DNA from: Nannochloropsis salina CCMP1776
Lineage: Eukaryota; Sar; Eustigmatophyceae; Eustigmatales; Monodopsidaceae
Assembly (NCBI GenBank): GCA_004565275.1
Contig: SDOX01000091.1
Span: 62,001-126,000, forward strand
Direction: 5' to 3'
DNA: 64,000 nucleotides
Shown in pieces: positions 47,621-60,128 of this stretch; the stretch's first letter is position 1, and every line of letters begins with the position of its first letter. Made by a program: the position numbers and the translations under genes. The notes under the pieces were generated by a model. The model was not told the DNA's origin and did no database searches. It worked only from the letters and a program-made list of their open reading frames with translations.

Positions 47621-50600
47621 TTAGCGCTTTTCAAATCGACGCCACTTTAAAGCAGACATAAATAGAAGGTTGCAAGCAAAAATAAATACGATTACTGTCC
47701 CCAGATTCCGCCATCGATGTGCGAAAGAAAAATGGAGACCTTCTTGATAATGGTCGCTGTCCCCAAAGAGCCCCTGAATTGCCTTCCATTTGGTCGTTTT
47801 CTCAAACGATCGCGTGTCCGAGTTGAAAATGTCGACTGTCGCTTGTGATTCTTTGCCTCCTGGCTCCTCCCACCACTGCGTCATCACTATGCCTTCGAAG
47901 ACTTTGTTCAAGGGACACAAGATCCACAATGGTAGCCATCCTTGCGGAATGTCGCCGGGCATGAAGGTCATTCCACTCATGATTGAGAAAACAGGTGCGA
48001 CGGTATTGTAGACCATTTTAGCCGACTGTGTGCTAGGAGATAGAGCCGCAACGGCTTGTCCAAAAGCGGTGGCAAATAGCATGTAAAGATACAGGAAGGC
48101 CCAGAACCAGAGGACCCTCCAGGTGCTGAGAGCGAAGCCACAAGGAAAGTAGAGGAGGAGCAGAAAGAGAAGGGATTGAACGAAGACGTAGGGCATTTCC
48201 ACCAGTAGCCACGACAAGGCATAAGCGCCAACACTGTAGGATCCCGCAAAACGCTCCCGATAAAATGCAGGACGTTCTTGAAACATGAGTTCAAAAACAG
48301 CCGTGCTGTTGATTACAGCTGTGAAGGTCAAACCAATAAATATCAAACCCAGATAGCCCATCAGGTCCGAAATCGTCTCTTGAGGTTGTCCGTGATATAT
48401 ACCACTCAACATGATGGCCATAGCCGCTGTACCACCGATACGGACCCATTGGTATGAAGGAAGGCGCCAAAAGGTTAGCCAAGCCCGACGGCTACAGACA
48501 TGAAGCTGTATGAGGAAGGGAATAGGGCGCAGAGGCGGGAAAGAGGAAGACAAGCCACATTTGTCGCAGGAACTGATGTAACACATCAAAACGTTTAAGG
48601 CGCGATAAACGCTGCTGCATTTTTTGCAGCTGGTCCTGGTGAGGGTTCGAGATGGCACCAAAATCGCTTGACATATTTCCTGTATTTCCTGTGACGTCTT
48701 CCTTTTCAAGTCGCTGGTGGTGTAGAGTGCTGTATAATCAATCGGGATCCCTTCCGAGTTGCATGCATTCAATACATTCTCTTCCTTTGGGACTGCTAAG
48801 CCAAACATCATATCTGCCTGCACGCAAGTCAGTACCCATGATGCGGGGTTTTCTCCTTCCTCTAAAGGTATGATGCCAGGCAGCTTCTCGAAGTAAGCAA
48901 CCACTCCATTTTCTCCCCTTGTCGGGCCGACGTATACCACATTTCCCCCTTTACCCAGCATAAGTAAAGAATCAAATAACTCAAAAACCTCTTTGCTTGG
49001 TTGATGTATAGAGGCGATGACCGTCATACCGCCTTGCCATCCTCCTTCTCGTCCTCCTACTCGACCTCGCGCCAGTTCTCGAAGCATCTGAATGACCACA
49101 AGAGAGTGATCAGAGTCGAGAAAAGTGGTCGGCTCATCGAGGAAGAGGAGAGAAGGAAAGGCAACCACTTCTGTGGCGATAGAAACGCGTTTCATCTCCT
49201 ACAGGAATGAATGAGGAGAACAAGTGGACGAATAATGAGGGTGAGAAATCGAAGCGGTGAGAAAAATGATAAGCGAATAGACAATAATAATGCTTTCAAA
49301 ATACATAAAAAGATAGGCCCCAAAAACAGAAGAAGACATGGACAATTATTAATTAGAATAGAAATAAGATGAGACTACTGGATAAAATGAGACAAACCTC
49401 AAAGGAAAGCCCAGCGCTAGGCGGGCCCACGATACTGTCCTTGACGCGCTCAAGTCGAAGAAGTTTCAATACGGCGTCGACAAAGGTCGAGTAGAGGGCA
49501 GGGGAGAGCGTGGGACAGGCTCGGGGTAGACGGAGAGCGACGGAGAAGCAGAGGATTTCATGGGGGGTCATGTGAGGGGAGTGTACGTCTGAGGAGTTCT
49601 GATCGACGTAGGCCGTGAGGACAGGACGAAGAGCTGAAGGAAGAACAAGGCCGTTGTGAAGGATCGAGCCGGAAATTTTCCCGTGGCCCGTCTTTCGTCC
49701 AGCCAACACATCCAATAGGGTAGTTTTTCCCGCCCCGGAGGGTCCCATCAACGCCATCATTGTGCCCGGACGTACGTGGCCGCTAACATCTGTCAGAAGT
49801 GTGACCCGATCTTTCCCTGTCCGAAACGACCTTCGACTTTGATCACGTTCCTTTCCAGCTGCCGTAGTCATACCATGTTGTATTTCCTCCTTTTTGTCCT
49901 CCATCCGCGAGCGCTTATCCCCATTCCTTTCTAGCTCTGCCTTTTGCCAAATCCAACGAGACCTTGATTCGCCATTATTCTCCTTGTCATTATTCCTTTG
50001 ACGTCGAGGAATCTTTGGGGCAGCGACTTTGTATGACACATTCTCGAAGGTAAGAGTGACCGGAAAAGGCGGGGGAAGAAGGTCAAACAAGGTCTTTTCT
50101 TCTTGTATACCTCCGTCTTTTTCCATCTTATGGACAATAGTGACATTGGCATCAGCGCAAATTTGGTCGGCATTCAAAACAGAAGAGGTACGCTTTAGAA
50201 AAGTACAGGGATGAGAGAAAGAATGAAGGGCAGCTGTGTCGCCGCGTACCCTCCGTGTTGCCATGGTAGGGAAGTACGAAGCAATCGCAGGAGGCATAGC
50301 AAGCGAGTATTTTGGTGTGCAGGAAGAAGAAGAAGCAGCAGAAGAGGGAGAGGAGAAGAAGAAAGCGGGAAAAGGGTAGAGGGAAGCAGGAAATGATTGC
50401 TCGGCTTTCCTCTCTAGCTTGGAAAGACTGCCATGACTGCTTATACTATTGATGGTCGTAGCTACAGTCGTTAAATTGTTGCTGCTGCTATTGTGACTGC
50501 TGTTAACATTGTCTGTCGTAGTATGGGAACCCGTGCAGGCGCCCAAGCTAGGAGGTAAAGCCGGAGGAGAGGAGGGAGCAGCAAAGTCCCACCCTTCTTC

Positions 50601-53600
50601 AACGTGACACAAGTCAATCTCCTCTTGTGGTACCACTCTTCGTCTGTTTTCCTTCCACGCCTCCATTCTTTGTGTGGTAAGTCGTGCCTCCCTTTCCTCA
50701 TCCTTTTTCTGTTTCCCCAGCTGTTTCTCCTCGTCTTCTTGGTCCACTCCTGGTAGTATATTAACTGGGTCCTGCCATCGAATGGAACGCATAGCGATCC
50801 ACGTTAGAAGTACACAGACTCCACATAGCATAACGTTTATCACAGCGCCTTTCCATCGCCAAGTAGGAGAAAGCAAAAGCCCTCGCTGCTGCAGAATAGC
50901 ATGCCCCACCGTTGATGGAGGGAGGGACTTGGGAATAAGGGGCGAGTATCGGGAACGGCAGAGGAACTCGTTGGTTGCGAGGGCTGTTGTTGGAAGAAAA
51001 GGAATACGGGGCATGAAGTCGAATCACATTTAATGGATTTTGGCAAGAGAAAAAGACCGGGAAAAAGACATGGGGAGGACAGAGGTAAAAAGGGTGAAAG
51101 AGAGGAGCTCGGCCAACCTTGGTAGCAGTAGAAGATTGGATCGATCCACATGATCCAAGCAAAGCTATGCGGCATGGCGGTGCGGGGAATGATGAAACCA
51201 GAAAAAAGAAGAAAACTAAAGACAAAGATTCCCGCCATCGCCCCGACCACTGTAAGGGAAGGACACAAGAAAGCTGTGCCTCGGAAAAAAGCCATCATGG
51301 CCCAACCAATCGCCATCAGATTGAGAAGGAAAATTCCAAAATGCTCGCTGCTTTCCCATATATCTTGCCCTCCTCCTTCTCTACCTCCGGCTCCCTCATA
51401 AAAGCCGGTGCAAAAGTAGACGAATGACCCGAAAAGGAGCGAATCTATCACCACGAGAGGAAAGCCGACCAACGTCGAGGCAAGAAGTGCGGGAAAACAT
51501 GTGAAGAACCCAGCCTCGCGCTGCTTGTAAAAAAGTGGGCGGGCGTTGAAGTAAGAAGGAAGGGCGGCTGTTGATTGGAAGGCAATCGTCAAAATAGTTT
51601 GGTAAAGAGCGCCGAAGATTGTAGAGGGGAAAGCATTCATGCCGATTTGAAAGTAGAGAAAACCGGTAATAACCCCGAGTACGATGGACCGGAGAAGGCG
51701 GGTGCAGAGAAGAGCAGTATCGCGACAGGTAAGAAGGGCGTCTCGATGGAGGAGAAGGAGGAAAGAAGAGAAGGAGCCGCAAATGGAAAAGGGGCACCGC
51801 TCATGCTTTGTCCAGGAAGACAAGATATGGGAAGAAGGAGTAGGAAGAGGGGAAGAGGACGAGAGGGACATAGCGAGCGCGCGGCCGTAAGAAGACGTGA
51901 GGAAGGCAGATACAAATTCATCGGTGCTGGTGGGAGAAAGAGGTTGAAGTGCAGGGACCGTCGTTGAGAGGAGTTGAGAGCTGGGTGACGACGCTCTATG
52001 TCTCGATTTGATACTTTTATTGTCTTGTGTTGATGGGATCGTCAGGCAGGCAATCACGAAATCTGTTGCCCCTACATCTTCCTGCCTGGAAAAGCACAGG
52101 TCGAATTCGAAATAATTTGATACGGCCGTTGCGGCTCCTTGGAATACCAGTCGTCCTTCTCGGAGAACAAGCACCTGGTCGAAGAGAGGGAGCAGCTCGG
52201 GTGCGGGTTGAAGAAGAGAGATGACAGACGTGGTATGGAAGTTCTTCGACCAAGCACGAAGGGTTTTCAGAATGTCCAGAATGGAGGCCGAGTCCAAGCC
52301 GTTAGAGATCTGCGAATCATTGAGACAGAGATGTATATTTCAATGAGAACTCGAAGTGAAGATTGTGCACGGAGTCCTTTTTTGTGTATCTGCTTGCAAC
52401 TACGTCTATGTAAATCTCGCGAAAACACTTTGCACACGCAGCGCCACGATCCCTGTCTCTCTTCTCTCCCTTGTTTACCTCATCAAAACATGTAACGGCA
52501 TAGTCGCCCATAAGCGCCTCTCCCAAGCTCACACGTCGACGTTCCCCGCCACTTATACCTCGACTGGAGACGTCCCCTACTCGTGTATGCTGACAAGAAT
52601 TCAAATGTAGGAGAGAAAGGATCAAATCTGTGCGATGGTTTGCGAGAGCTCGACGGAGAGACGGTCGAAGGAGATGATGATGAGAAGGCAGATCTCTAGA
52701 AGAAGAAGTTGAGGCGGAGGACGGCAAGGGGGCCGGAAGGAGCCGGGACAACAGTGATGAATAAAGGGGGGTAGAAGAGGAGTGGCAGAGCGCTGCGAAA
52801 TGGGACGACGCCAGGTATGCGGCATTGGGAATAGGAAGAAGGCAAGCGCCTGCGAAGAGGAGGGTTTCTCTTACGGTGAGGAAAGGGGACAAGACATCAG
52901 ACGCGCCAACGAAACAAGCGAGTGAAGGAAGATGGAAGGGACGTGAAGAAAGCGGAGATAAGGCAGCGACAGAAGCGGATACGTCGTTATAAGTGACTTG
53001 GCCGGTGATGCACTGGCTGCGAGGTACGTAAGGACGATGGCCGAAGGAGGTGCTCGAAGAAGATGGAATGATGCGTCCAGCAATTACCTTAAAGAGGGAG
53101 GAGAAAAGCGCGAAGTTAGAACACAAGGTTTGGAAGGTTTCAGGTGGCAGCACGAAGCATGTTTTCTGTTTCATACACCCTCGCCCTTTGCAAGATTTTT
53201 CATTATTTGATAGGAGAGTGACTTTTTTCAAAGCTCATTTCACTCCTTTCTTGCTCTCCCACCTGTAACAGCGAAGTTTTGCCTGCCTTGGCTCCTCCCA
53301 GAACCAAATGCATCTCGCTTGGCTCTAGTACAGTCGAGATTTCTTGCAAAGCCGTTACTGTTTGCTTTCCACCACTTTTGCCTCTGGCACCACGCGCCAT
53401 CCGGTAGAAGCTACTATTGTTGTTACTGATCTTGCGAATAGTCGCGGTTACCTTTCCTCTCGTTGACCGCGTTGTTGTGTCTTCCATTCCGTTCTCTTCG
53501 CTGATCCAGCTTTGTGAGCATCTCTTACTCTTCAATCCGCCCATTGTCCACCTCACAAGCCCTTTCATCGGGTCTGCCACACTCTCCCAGACAGTGGGAA

Positions 53601-53958
53601 AAGCCTTGGTACGAAAACTTCTCGTATACCTCACGGAAATGTGATGTAATTGTACAGTTGTCGGCGTCGTCGAGAGTCCCTCTGGTCCTCCCATACTGGC
53701 AGATAAATGCGCGAAATACGCGTTGATATCAAATGAGGGGGACACGGGGGCAGATTCAGAGATCTCAACGCTGTCCTCGCTGCAAAGAGAATTTAAAGAC
53801 TGCAAGAGGACACGGAAAGGTGTAAGAGGGAAAATGGAACGAGTGGGTTTTGCGGAAGAGAAGAACATCTTGCCAAAAAAGCTTACACTTCCAAATCTTT
53901 TCACATTATTGCACGCGACGTTGTTTTCCTCCTCTTCCACCTTGGTAGCTCCGTACAT
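47621..53958 (-). CDS. Full-size PDR-type ABCG transporter, copy 2, 1886 aa, five exons
   Basis: Exons on the minus strand are 53958-53263, 53087-52479, 52309-51118, 50983-49398 and 49198-47621, in consistent phase. ATP-binding domain 1 has Walker A GGAKAGKT (221-228), signature ISGGE (410-414) and Walker B VTCFDE with the ISNGLDSAS D-loop. A six-span membrane domain follows (RPLFYKQREAGFF, WIMWIDPIFYCYQALATNEF). A Ser-rich linker of about 300 residues leads to domain 2: Walker A GPSGAGKTT (1246-1254), a degenerate signature LSFEEMKR, and Walker B LLFLDEPT. The last membrane domain ends in FEKR. The NBD-TMD-NBD-TMD order marks the pleiotropic drug resistance group, plasma-membrane exporters of lipids, hormones or toxic compounds. 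It is longer than the usual 1400-1500 residues because of the linker. An upstream exon starting at 54127 (MTRIHREDLTIPWQYT) may replace the assumed start. Confidence 0.88.
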
Positions 53959-54569
53959 TTTGGGGTATAGTCATTTCTTCCTCTGCCGTCACTTCAGGGC
54001 CTGTCCACGGGTCAAGGGGTCCGCCTTCATCCTTAACGTGCCCGACTCCGTCTTCCTCTGAGATGACACTTTCATTCTTTGTGTACTGCCATGGTATCGT
54101 TAGATCTTCACGATGGATGCGCGTCATTTGTAAGGAGTGAGATGTGATGGTAACGGCTTCTCGTCAAATCTACCACCCCTGGCTACGAATGTCCCCGTGT
54201 AGTCTTGCTGTTTTAATAGGTAGTATAGTATCCTTTGCGAAAAGGATTTGCAGTAAATGATGACGTTAGTGGGTTTTATACCTGACGCCAATCTAGGTTC
54301 GATAACCCTTCCCCTACCTTCTTTATCACGATGCGTGCGGCGACACTTAGGAAGCAGCAAAGGAGAGAAACGGAGAAGAAAACTCTTTCTGTGTATGTGT
54401 TTGGATAATTGTGTGCCTGAGTGCGTGAAAAAGAACTTTCGGTAAAACCAAGTCAGACCTAGCAGTAAATTTATCATAATTGCTTTCACTTTGAGACTTC
54501 AGATTCATGCATCGATATGAAGAGGCTAGGAAGGTAGAAGAGACCGCGCCGTACGACGTATTATTTACC

Positions 54570-55320
54570 CAGAAGCGGGGCACATTTCTCTTTTAAGCCT
54601 TGTTTGAACATCGAAAGAAGATTGATTGGCTCCAAAATGTCCAAGAGAATATTCGTCTAACTGATTCAACCGCATTGTCGATTCTATCAATTTGTGTAGG
54701 CACCCGCGAGCTCTCTCTCTTGCTGCATCATCGACGCACATATCGTTGAAGGCACATTACTACCAAGTTCAATCACTCATCAAATTTCAACAATTAATAA
54801 AATGGAAATTATTTTAAGATATCGGAGCACAAAATCACTCAGACAATGCTTTGATATCACTGAAGGAAACTTATTGTGATAAGCATCAACGCGTCCCCAG
54901 TTTGCATCAAAAAATGTACAAGCTCTCGTTAGGGTTATATTGACCGCTGACTGGGACAAAACATAGCAAGCGGAAAATTACGGCAATGTTTCTGGCTCGA
55001 TGGAAAAATATGGGAGAAAGAAAGCGTCTTCACCACCCATCAAAGATACGTCTCCGGTCGTGAAGGGATCAAAGGTTGAATATTCGCTCTTTTTCGGGAC
55101 TCATCTTCAACGTATCACAAACCTGACGGGCGTCATAGCATTCCTGAAATCTGAGGTACGCGCCCGTTCTAGCCCTTTCAGAGCAGCTTGATAGTAACAT
55201 AAACGACAATAATAATTCATGACGCATTTTTCGCGGACCTTTCGAAGAACCATGCCACTGTACAGATTCTGTTCCAAACCCTTCACGTGAGCTCCCCTTT
55301 TCATAATAAACCATTGCGGA
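54570..55320. repeat. Dispersed element R1, copy B
   Basis: Lies in the upstream part of the ABC duplication and is therefore the counterpart of 15440-16200. The small frame inside it is broken just after the KERIF motif by loss of 2 bases. Confidence 0.7.
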
Positions 55321-55375
55321 CGTATAAGAATCTCATCCTTCCATATCTATCCCATTCTCAGTATTTCTTTTCTGC

Positions 55376-55395
55376 TTAGGGTTAGGGTTAGGGTT
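55376..55395 (+). repeat. Interstitial telomere-like tract, three TTAGGG units
   Basis: ttagggttagggttagggtt sits exactly where copy 2 of the ABC duplication departs from copy 1, so it is an insertion relative to the partner. Confidence 0.85.
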
Positions 55396-55429
55396 CTTGC
55401 TTTCCCCATTTCCGCTCTATCTGCTAAGG

Positions 55430-56060
55430 GGTAGGACACATTTCTCTTTTAAGCCTTGTTTGAACATCGAAAGAAGAGTGACTTGGCTACAAAATATCCA
55501 AGAGAACATTCGTTCAACTGATTCAACAGCATTATCGATTCTATCAATTTGTGCACCTGCCAGCTCTCTCTCTTGCTGCGTCATTGACGCGCACATCATC
55601 AAGAGATTGAAAATACTTCATTGATTAAGATACTTATAGATTGAAAATACTTCATTCAAGATATAGGAGCACATGAGCACTCAAATAATGCGTTGATATC
55701 ACTCAAGGAAAATCTGTGAGAAAAGCATCAACTAGTGAGTCTACATTTTCAGTATCGTACAAGCTCTCATTTAAATAACCGCACACTGGTACGAAATAAG
55801 TAAACTCTCCTTGTGTCGATGAAAAGTATAAGGAGCAAGAAAGTTTCTACTCAATCACCAAAGATACACCTCTCAATATTCGCTCTTTTCCGGGACTCAT
55901 CTTCAACATACCACAAAATGAGGGGCGTCATATCGTTTCTGTAGCTTGAGGTACGCGCCCGTCCTGATACTTTTTGTGCAGCTTGATGCCGATATAAGCG
56001 ACAAGTAGAGTTCGTGTAATACTCTACATGATCCCAGGCCTCAGCGAGGCCAATCAAGCA
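55430..56060. repeat. Dispersed element R1, copy C, tandem to copy B
   Basis: Repeats 54580-55200 in direct orientation with more divergence, including a KERIF motif variant at 55874-55893. The copies are separated only by the telomere-like tract and about 100 bp. Confidence 0.75.
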
Positions 56061-57925
56061 TTGCATGTGAAAATTATTTTTTGTCTTCGTGCTCGCTAGA
56101 GCAAGGAGATTCGCTCGATAGCCTGTCGATTTTGCATTAGACTTTTCACTTCTCTATAAAATATTGCTTTTTTGACACTGTTTCCTTCATCACTAAATAC
56201 TGTTTGTGGTCAAATGCAACTAGAATCCTGAAAGCAAGGCACTAGGAGAGAAAGCCTTGTTTTTGGAAGTCGTGGCCTTTATAATTCCGAGCTAACGGGA
56301 TGTAAGGTGCGTGCTTGCAATTCAATTTCTCCATTTTTGTATTTTCCAAACTAATCTATGTAATTCACATATCACCCTAAGCCTAACAGTCATTTTTCTT
56401 GTAATGAGTACGGCGATCTTAATTTGGTAATGAAGGCGATGAAAGAGGCAAGATTACTCCAGTAGCTGACACTCTTCTAGGCCTCTAACAAAAAATTCAG
56501 AAAGAAACTCGAAGAAAAGTCAAGAATGAACGAGTAAGGAGAGAAATATCAAAATGGTGGTTTCCAACATACTACTTGAGAAACTACTTGCTTACTTCAT
56601 CAAGCGTACTCCTTCCTGTGATCTTCTTTTTCGCTTTGTCCTTTGCATACTCTTTTTCTCCTTGCCTAAAAAGCGATGGCATAGTATTTCATGTTTGTAG
56701 AGAAGAATGTAGTGCATATTCAGTTTCACTAGGGTTGATGGATTATGTACAAGTTGAGCGTTGATGAAAGTAATGTTGATCTAAATCCAAGAAAGCTGGA
56801 TTTGGATTACTTTCGACTCATTGCTTGGAGAAGGTGGTCATTCTCATGAAATTGCATAGCAGCTTTCTTCTATTCTAATCCACAAATCGCGAAACTCGTA
56901 AACTTGGCTTCATCGAGTTTGCCGGTTCAAATAAGCGAATAATGCCTCTACCAGCTAGCAACGATCGATCTTTAGACTAGGCGACTATGAATGACCCCGC
57001 GTTACACTCACGATTGCTGTACGTATTTTAAGACAGTTAGCGGAGAAATACGCTTTAACCTCGAGATTAATGGACTAAAGTCACCGTGAAACCGTTTGAG
57101 GGCATTTTCTGAAATTTCTGTCATGTAGACATCTACGTGCGTCTCAAAGTCAATCCACTGTTAGTTGCCTGTTGACACTCGTCTAATTACGAAACGCGTA
57201 CTATGTAGAGCGTGGTGGGCAATGCCGTTCAAGTGGACGAGAAGGGATTCTTGCAATCCTTTAAACGTATGCTGTGGGCTCTTTGTGTCTAGAATTTATA
57301 TTAAGATATGACTGTCTAAAATTGTCTTAAAAAGAATCAATTTCTTCAAAGCATGAAAAGTGGCTAAATTTTTGAGGGAAAGCGAGAAGTGCGATGAGTG
57401 TTCTCCTTTTCTTCAATGAAGGGCTGATTCTCGTATCTTGCAAGTAAGCAAAGGTCTAAATTGAGATCGAGATCCTTGAGGATCAAGAAATGCTAAAGAA
57501 CGCTGTAAATAAGATTGACTCTATTGAAAATGCTGTTTGTGCCTTTTTATCGAAATGAATACGCTGTCGGCTGAATGGTACCAGTTGGAATAATAGGGCA
57601 TGACATAGGCTTGGACTGCTGTATGGGACAGGGAAATGATAAAGCAATAAGGCTGGCAGTCTCTGTAGCATTCTTCCATGATGCCTGACTTTAGAGTTTC
57701 TTACCCTGCTAGATTAGAGATATGGTGGTACAATAGAAGAGAGAGTGCGTCGAAGGCCGAGGAAATGTTCACCCCTGAGGAGCCATCGGCCGGTTGACCG
57801 ATAAAGAGCGAATATTCGCAGACAATCTCGATGAGTCCCCCCCAAACTTTTCACATAAGATGTGGTGGCCTTCGTGCTGTGTGTGTATCTTCATGCATGC
57901 TTAAGATCCTGATGAAAGAGATACA
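56061..57925. other. No supported gene; KERIF motif at 57799
   Basis: A/T-rich DNA with short frames only. A motif copy (ccgataaagagcgaatattc) lies on the plus strand at 57799-57818. Confidence 0.5.
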
Positions 57926-58129
57926 ATGTCATTCGAGAATAACAATGATAAGGCTAATTGTACTGTGTCTGTGGTTCGTTTCGAGGGCGCTGAAGCTATA
58001 ATGGAGAAAACTGGGGCCCGTGTAAGATTTACACGCATTCTAAAGAATGAAGACAAGCCTAGTTGCTCTACTTCACCCCTCCAAACGCATCAAATCAGTC
58101 CTTTCCGGATAGAAAATGGTTACAAATGA
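57926..58129 (+). CDS. Small open frame, 67 aa, unknown
   Basis: ATG at 57926 (MSFENNNDKANCTVSVVRF); hydrophilic, no signal peptide or known motif. A donor-like GTAAGTG follows its stop by a few bases. It could be a short upstream exon of the next gene in another frame, or chance. Confidence 0.2.
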   Translation: MSFENNNDKANCTVSVVRFEGAEAIMEKTGARVRFTRILKNEDKPSCSTSPLQTHQISPFRIENGYK

Positions 58130-58733
58130 GTTGTAAGTGAGCTTGAATCCACCAATAGAATGCCTCAGATCATCTACACGGGCTTTATGCAAAATTATGA
58201 GCATCACGGTAACCCTAGACATATGTGGAGGAATTTTGGGTGAAATTGTGAAATCTAGCCCAGTGTGTAGGGTAAGGATCTTATATATGTAAGTGATGTT
58301 TTCTCGAATACTAAATTGTTTTCTATATTTCGGTCCTTCCTCTGAATTTCATTCAATCCTCAATCGCTTTGCGCATAAAAAGGGGACTTGATTGTCGATT
58401 TATCAAAAAATGTCTTGCGTCCCGAAATTTTTTCACGGCTTGAGTCGTGTCACTCCAGAGGTACATACATGTCACAAGCTACCCGCAAAAAAGCTTTGCC
58501 TGTTGGAGTGTTTTTAGTTCACGATCAGAGAGAGGAGCCCTCTTCCTTTCCTTTCTGTGTCAGAAATACCTGTAAACGTCAGAGTGTGTACTTCATAATT
58601 TTATGATTTGCTTTGTATGTATAGCTATTTAGTAAAAACGCCTGCCGCTACACTGTACGCAGGGGACGCTGATAATGACTATAACATGGAAATTGTTCCA
58701 CTCGTCACATCCCTATTGCCTTGTTTTTTTCAG

Positions 58734-60128
58734 GAGGGACGATATAAATCGAGAAGTATCTCGGTATCAATCGTGAATATATCGGAGTTGTCGTCCATAC
58801 CTTCCTCTTTCGTTGCAACGGAATGCCATGATGACAAAGAAAACAACATATCAGAAGAATCTAAATGGGATAAATCACGTAGTACGAGTGCGATTCTCAC
58901 AAGCGGGAGCGATACTACACGCTTAGCTGGAGGAAATTTACAAGTTGAGCGCCCGGAAGCATCTGCAGGTGCGACCGTGATTGTAACGATGTCTTCGATC
59001 CACTTGTCAGTACTTTACTGCGTTCTCCTCTCAACTATAGGTATTTTGTTCAGGGTCAAGATCTTCAAATTAATTCTTGATGACTTTATTCACACTCACT
59101 GTCGCAGTTAGAAAGGCCGCAAACATTAAGGGGAGGAGACATTCTCTCATGAATTTTTTTCCTGAAGAGGAGATCTCGGAAATGAGAACGTCTTAGGAAA
59201 GGAAGGAGATGGGAGAAAAGAGCACATTTGTCTTAAGCAGGCACATCACACGACACATCGAGGTGGGACTGCACAGATCGTCTTGCCCGAGAAAAGGCAG
59301 CCAAAAGCTAAGCAGAAAAGCGAAAACGAAGGAAAGAAAAGAAAACATCAAGCAAAGTGCTGGATTCGACATGTAAGTACTTTGGACTTTGACGTCGAGA
59401 CCACAGAAACGGCTTTATACCTCCACGAGCTCAGTCGATACTATACCTCTGCTTGTCGTCTATCTTGGTATCTAGAAAGAAAAATAAGGAGCAAGGAAGC
59501 AACAATCAACCAGAAATTTCTCGAATGGAGGACGGAAAATATGATCAAATCCCCAGCAGCTATCCGGCAATAAGTAAACAATCGAACTCGAGCAATGATT
59601 GTGAAATACATCCAGAAAGCGTGAAAGACAGCTGCTGCAAAGACGCGAAAGGAGATGACCAATCTGTACATCAACTGGTATCGGCACGGTCAAAGAATTC
59701 CTCACAGCCAGCCTTACGACTCGAAGGGGCAAATGAAAAAGGAAAGAGGTACAGACGGGGAAAAGGTCTTGAAGACCTTAAAACGCGTGCACTGCCTCCG
59801 GATGCCAATGCTTATGACATGACAGGCATCTTCTTTAAACGCAGAAAAGGAAATTTCGACTCCTCGGGTGGAAACTCTGCTATTTTACGTTGTACAGAGA
59901 AAGCCTCTGTTACTTTGGAGCAGGATCTTCAGAATCAATGGATGAGAGGCGTAGACCTAGGTGAGAAAGAGGGACAAACGGATCGAAGACATGTACAAGA
60001 AAGTACTTGACGATAGGGATTGACCAAAATGCAATAATTTTGTGAGATCTACTAACCCTAGACTGTTTCTAATCAGCTTCCCCATCTTCTGATCTCACAC
60101 AAATTCTATCCTTCTTTTATACTTGAAG
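58734..60128 (+). other. Probable upstream exons of the EDR2-like gene, borders not fixed
   Basis: Coding-looking segments on the plus strand include 58734-58969 (EGRYKSRSISVSIVNISELS, between a ttttttcag acceptor and a GCAG|GTGCGA donor). Another is about 59230-59370, Lys-rich, ending in CAT|GTAAGT. A third is about 59460-59960 (SNNQPEISRMEDGKYDQ through GIFFKRRKGNFDSSGGN, ending near CTAG|GTGAGA). The last resembles the start of a PH domain. Phases do not all join cleanly, so the exact structure, or whether two genes are present, remains open. Confidence 0.4.

Larger units (their letters stand above)
47553..55430. repeat. Segmental duplication, copy 2 (partner 8428-16275)
   Basis: See the partner entry for identity. 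This copy carries a TTAGGG tract at 55376-55395 that the partner lacks at the equivalent place (near 16240). After it, similarity resumes briefly (cttgctttccccattt against cttgctgtccccattt) and then gives way to a second copy of element R1. Confidence 0.9.
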
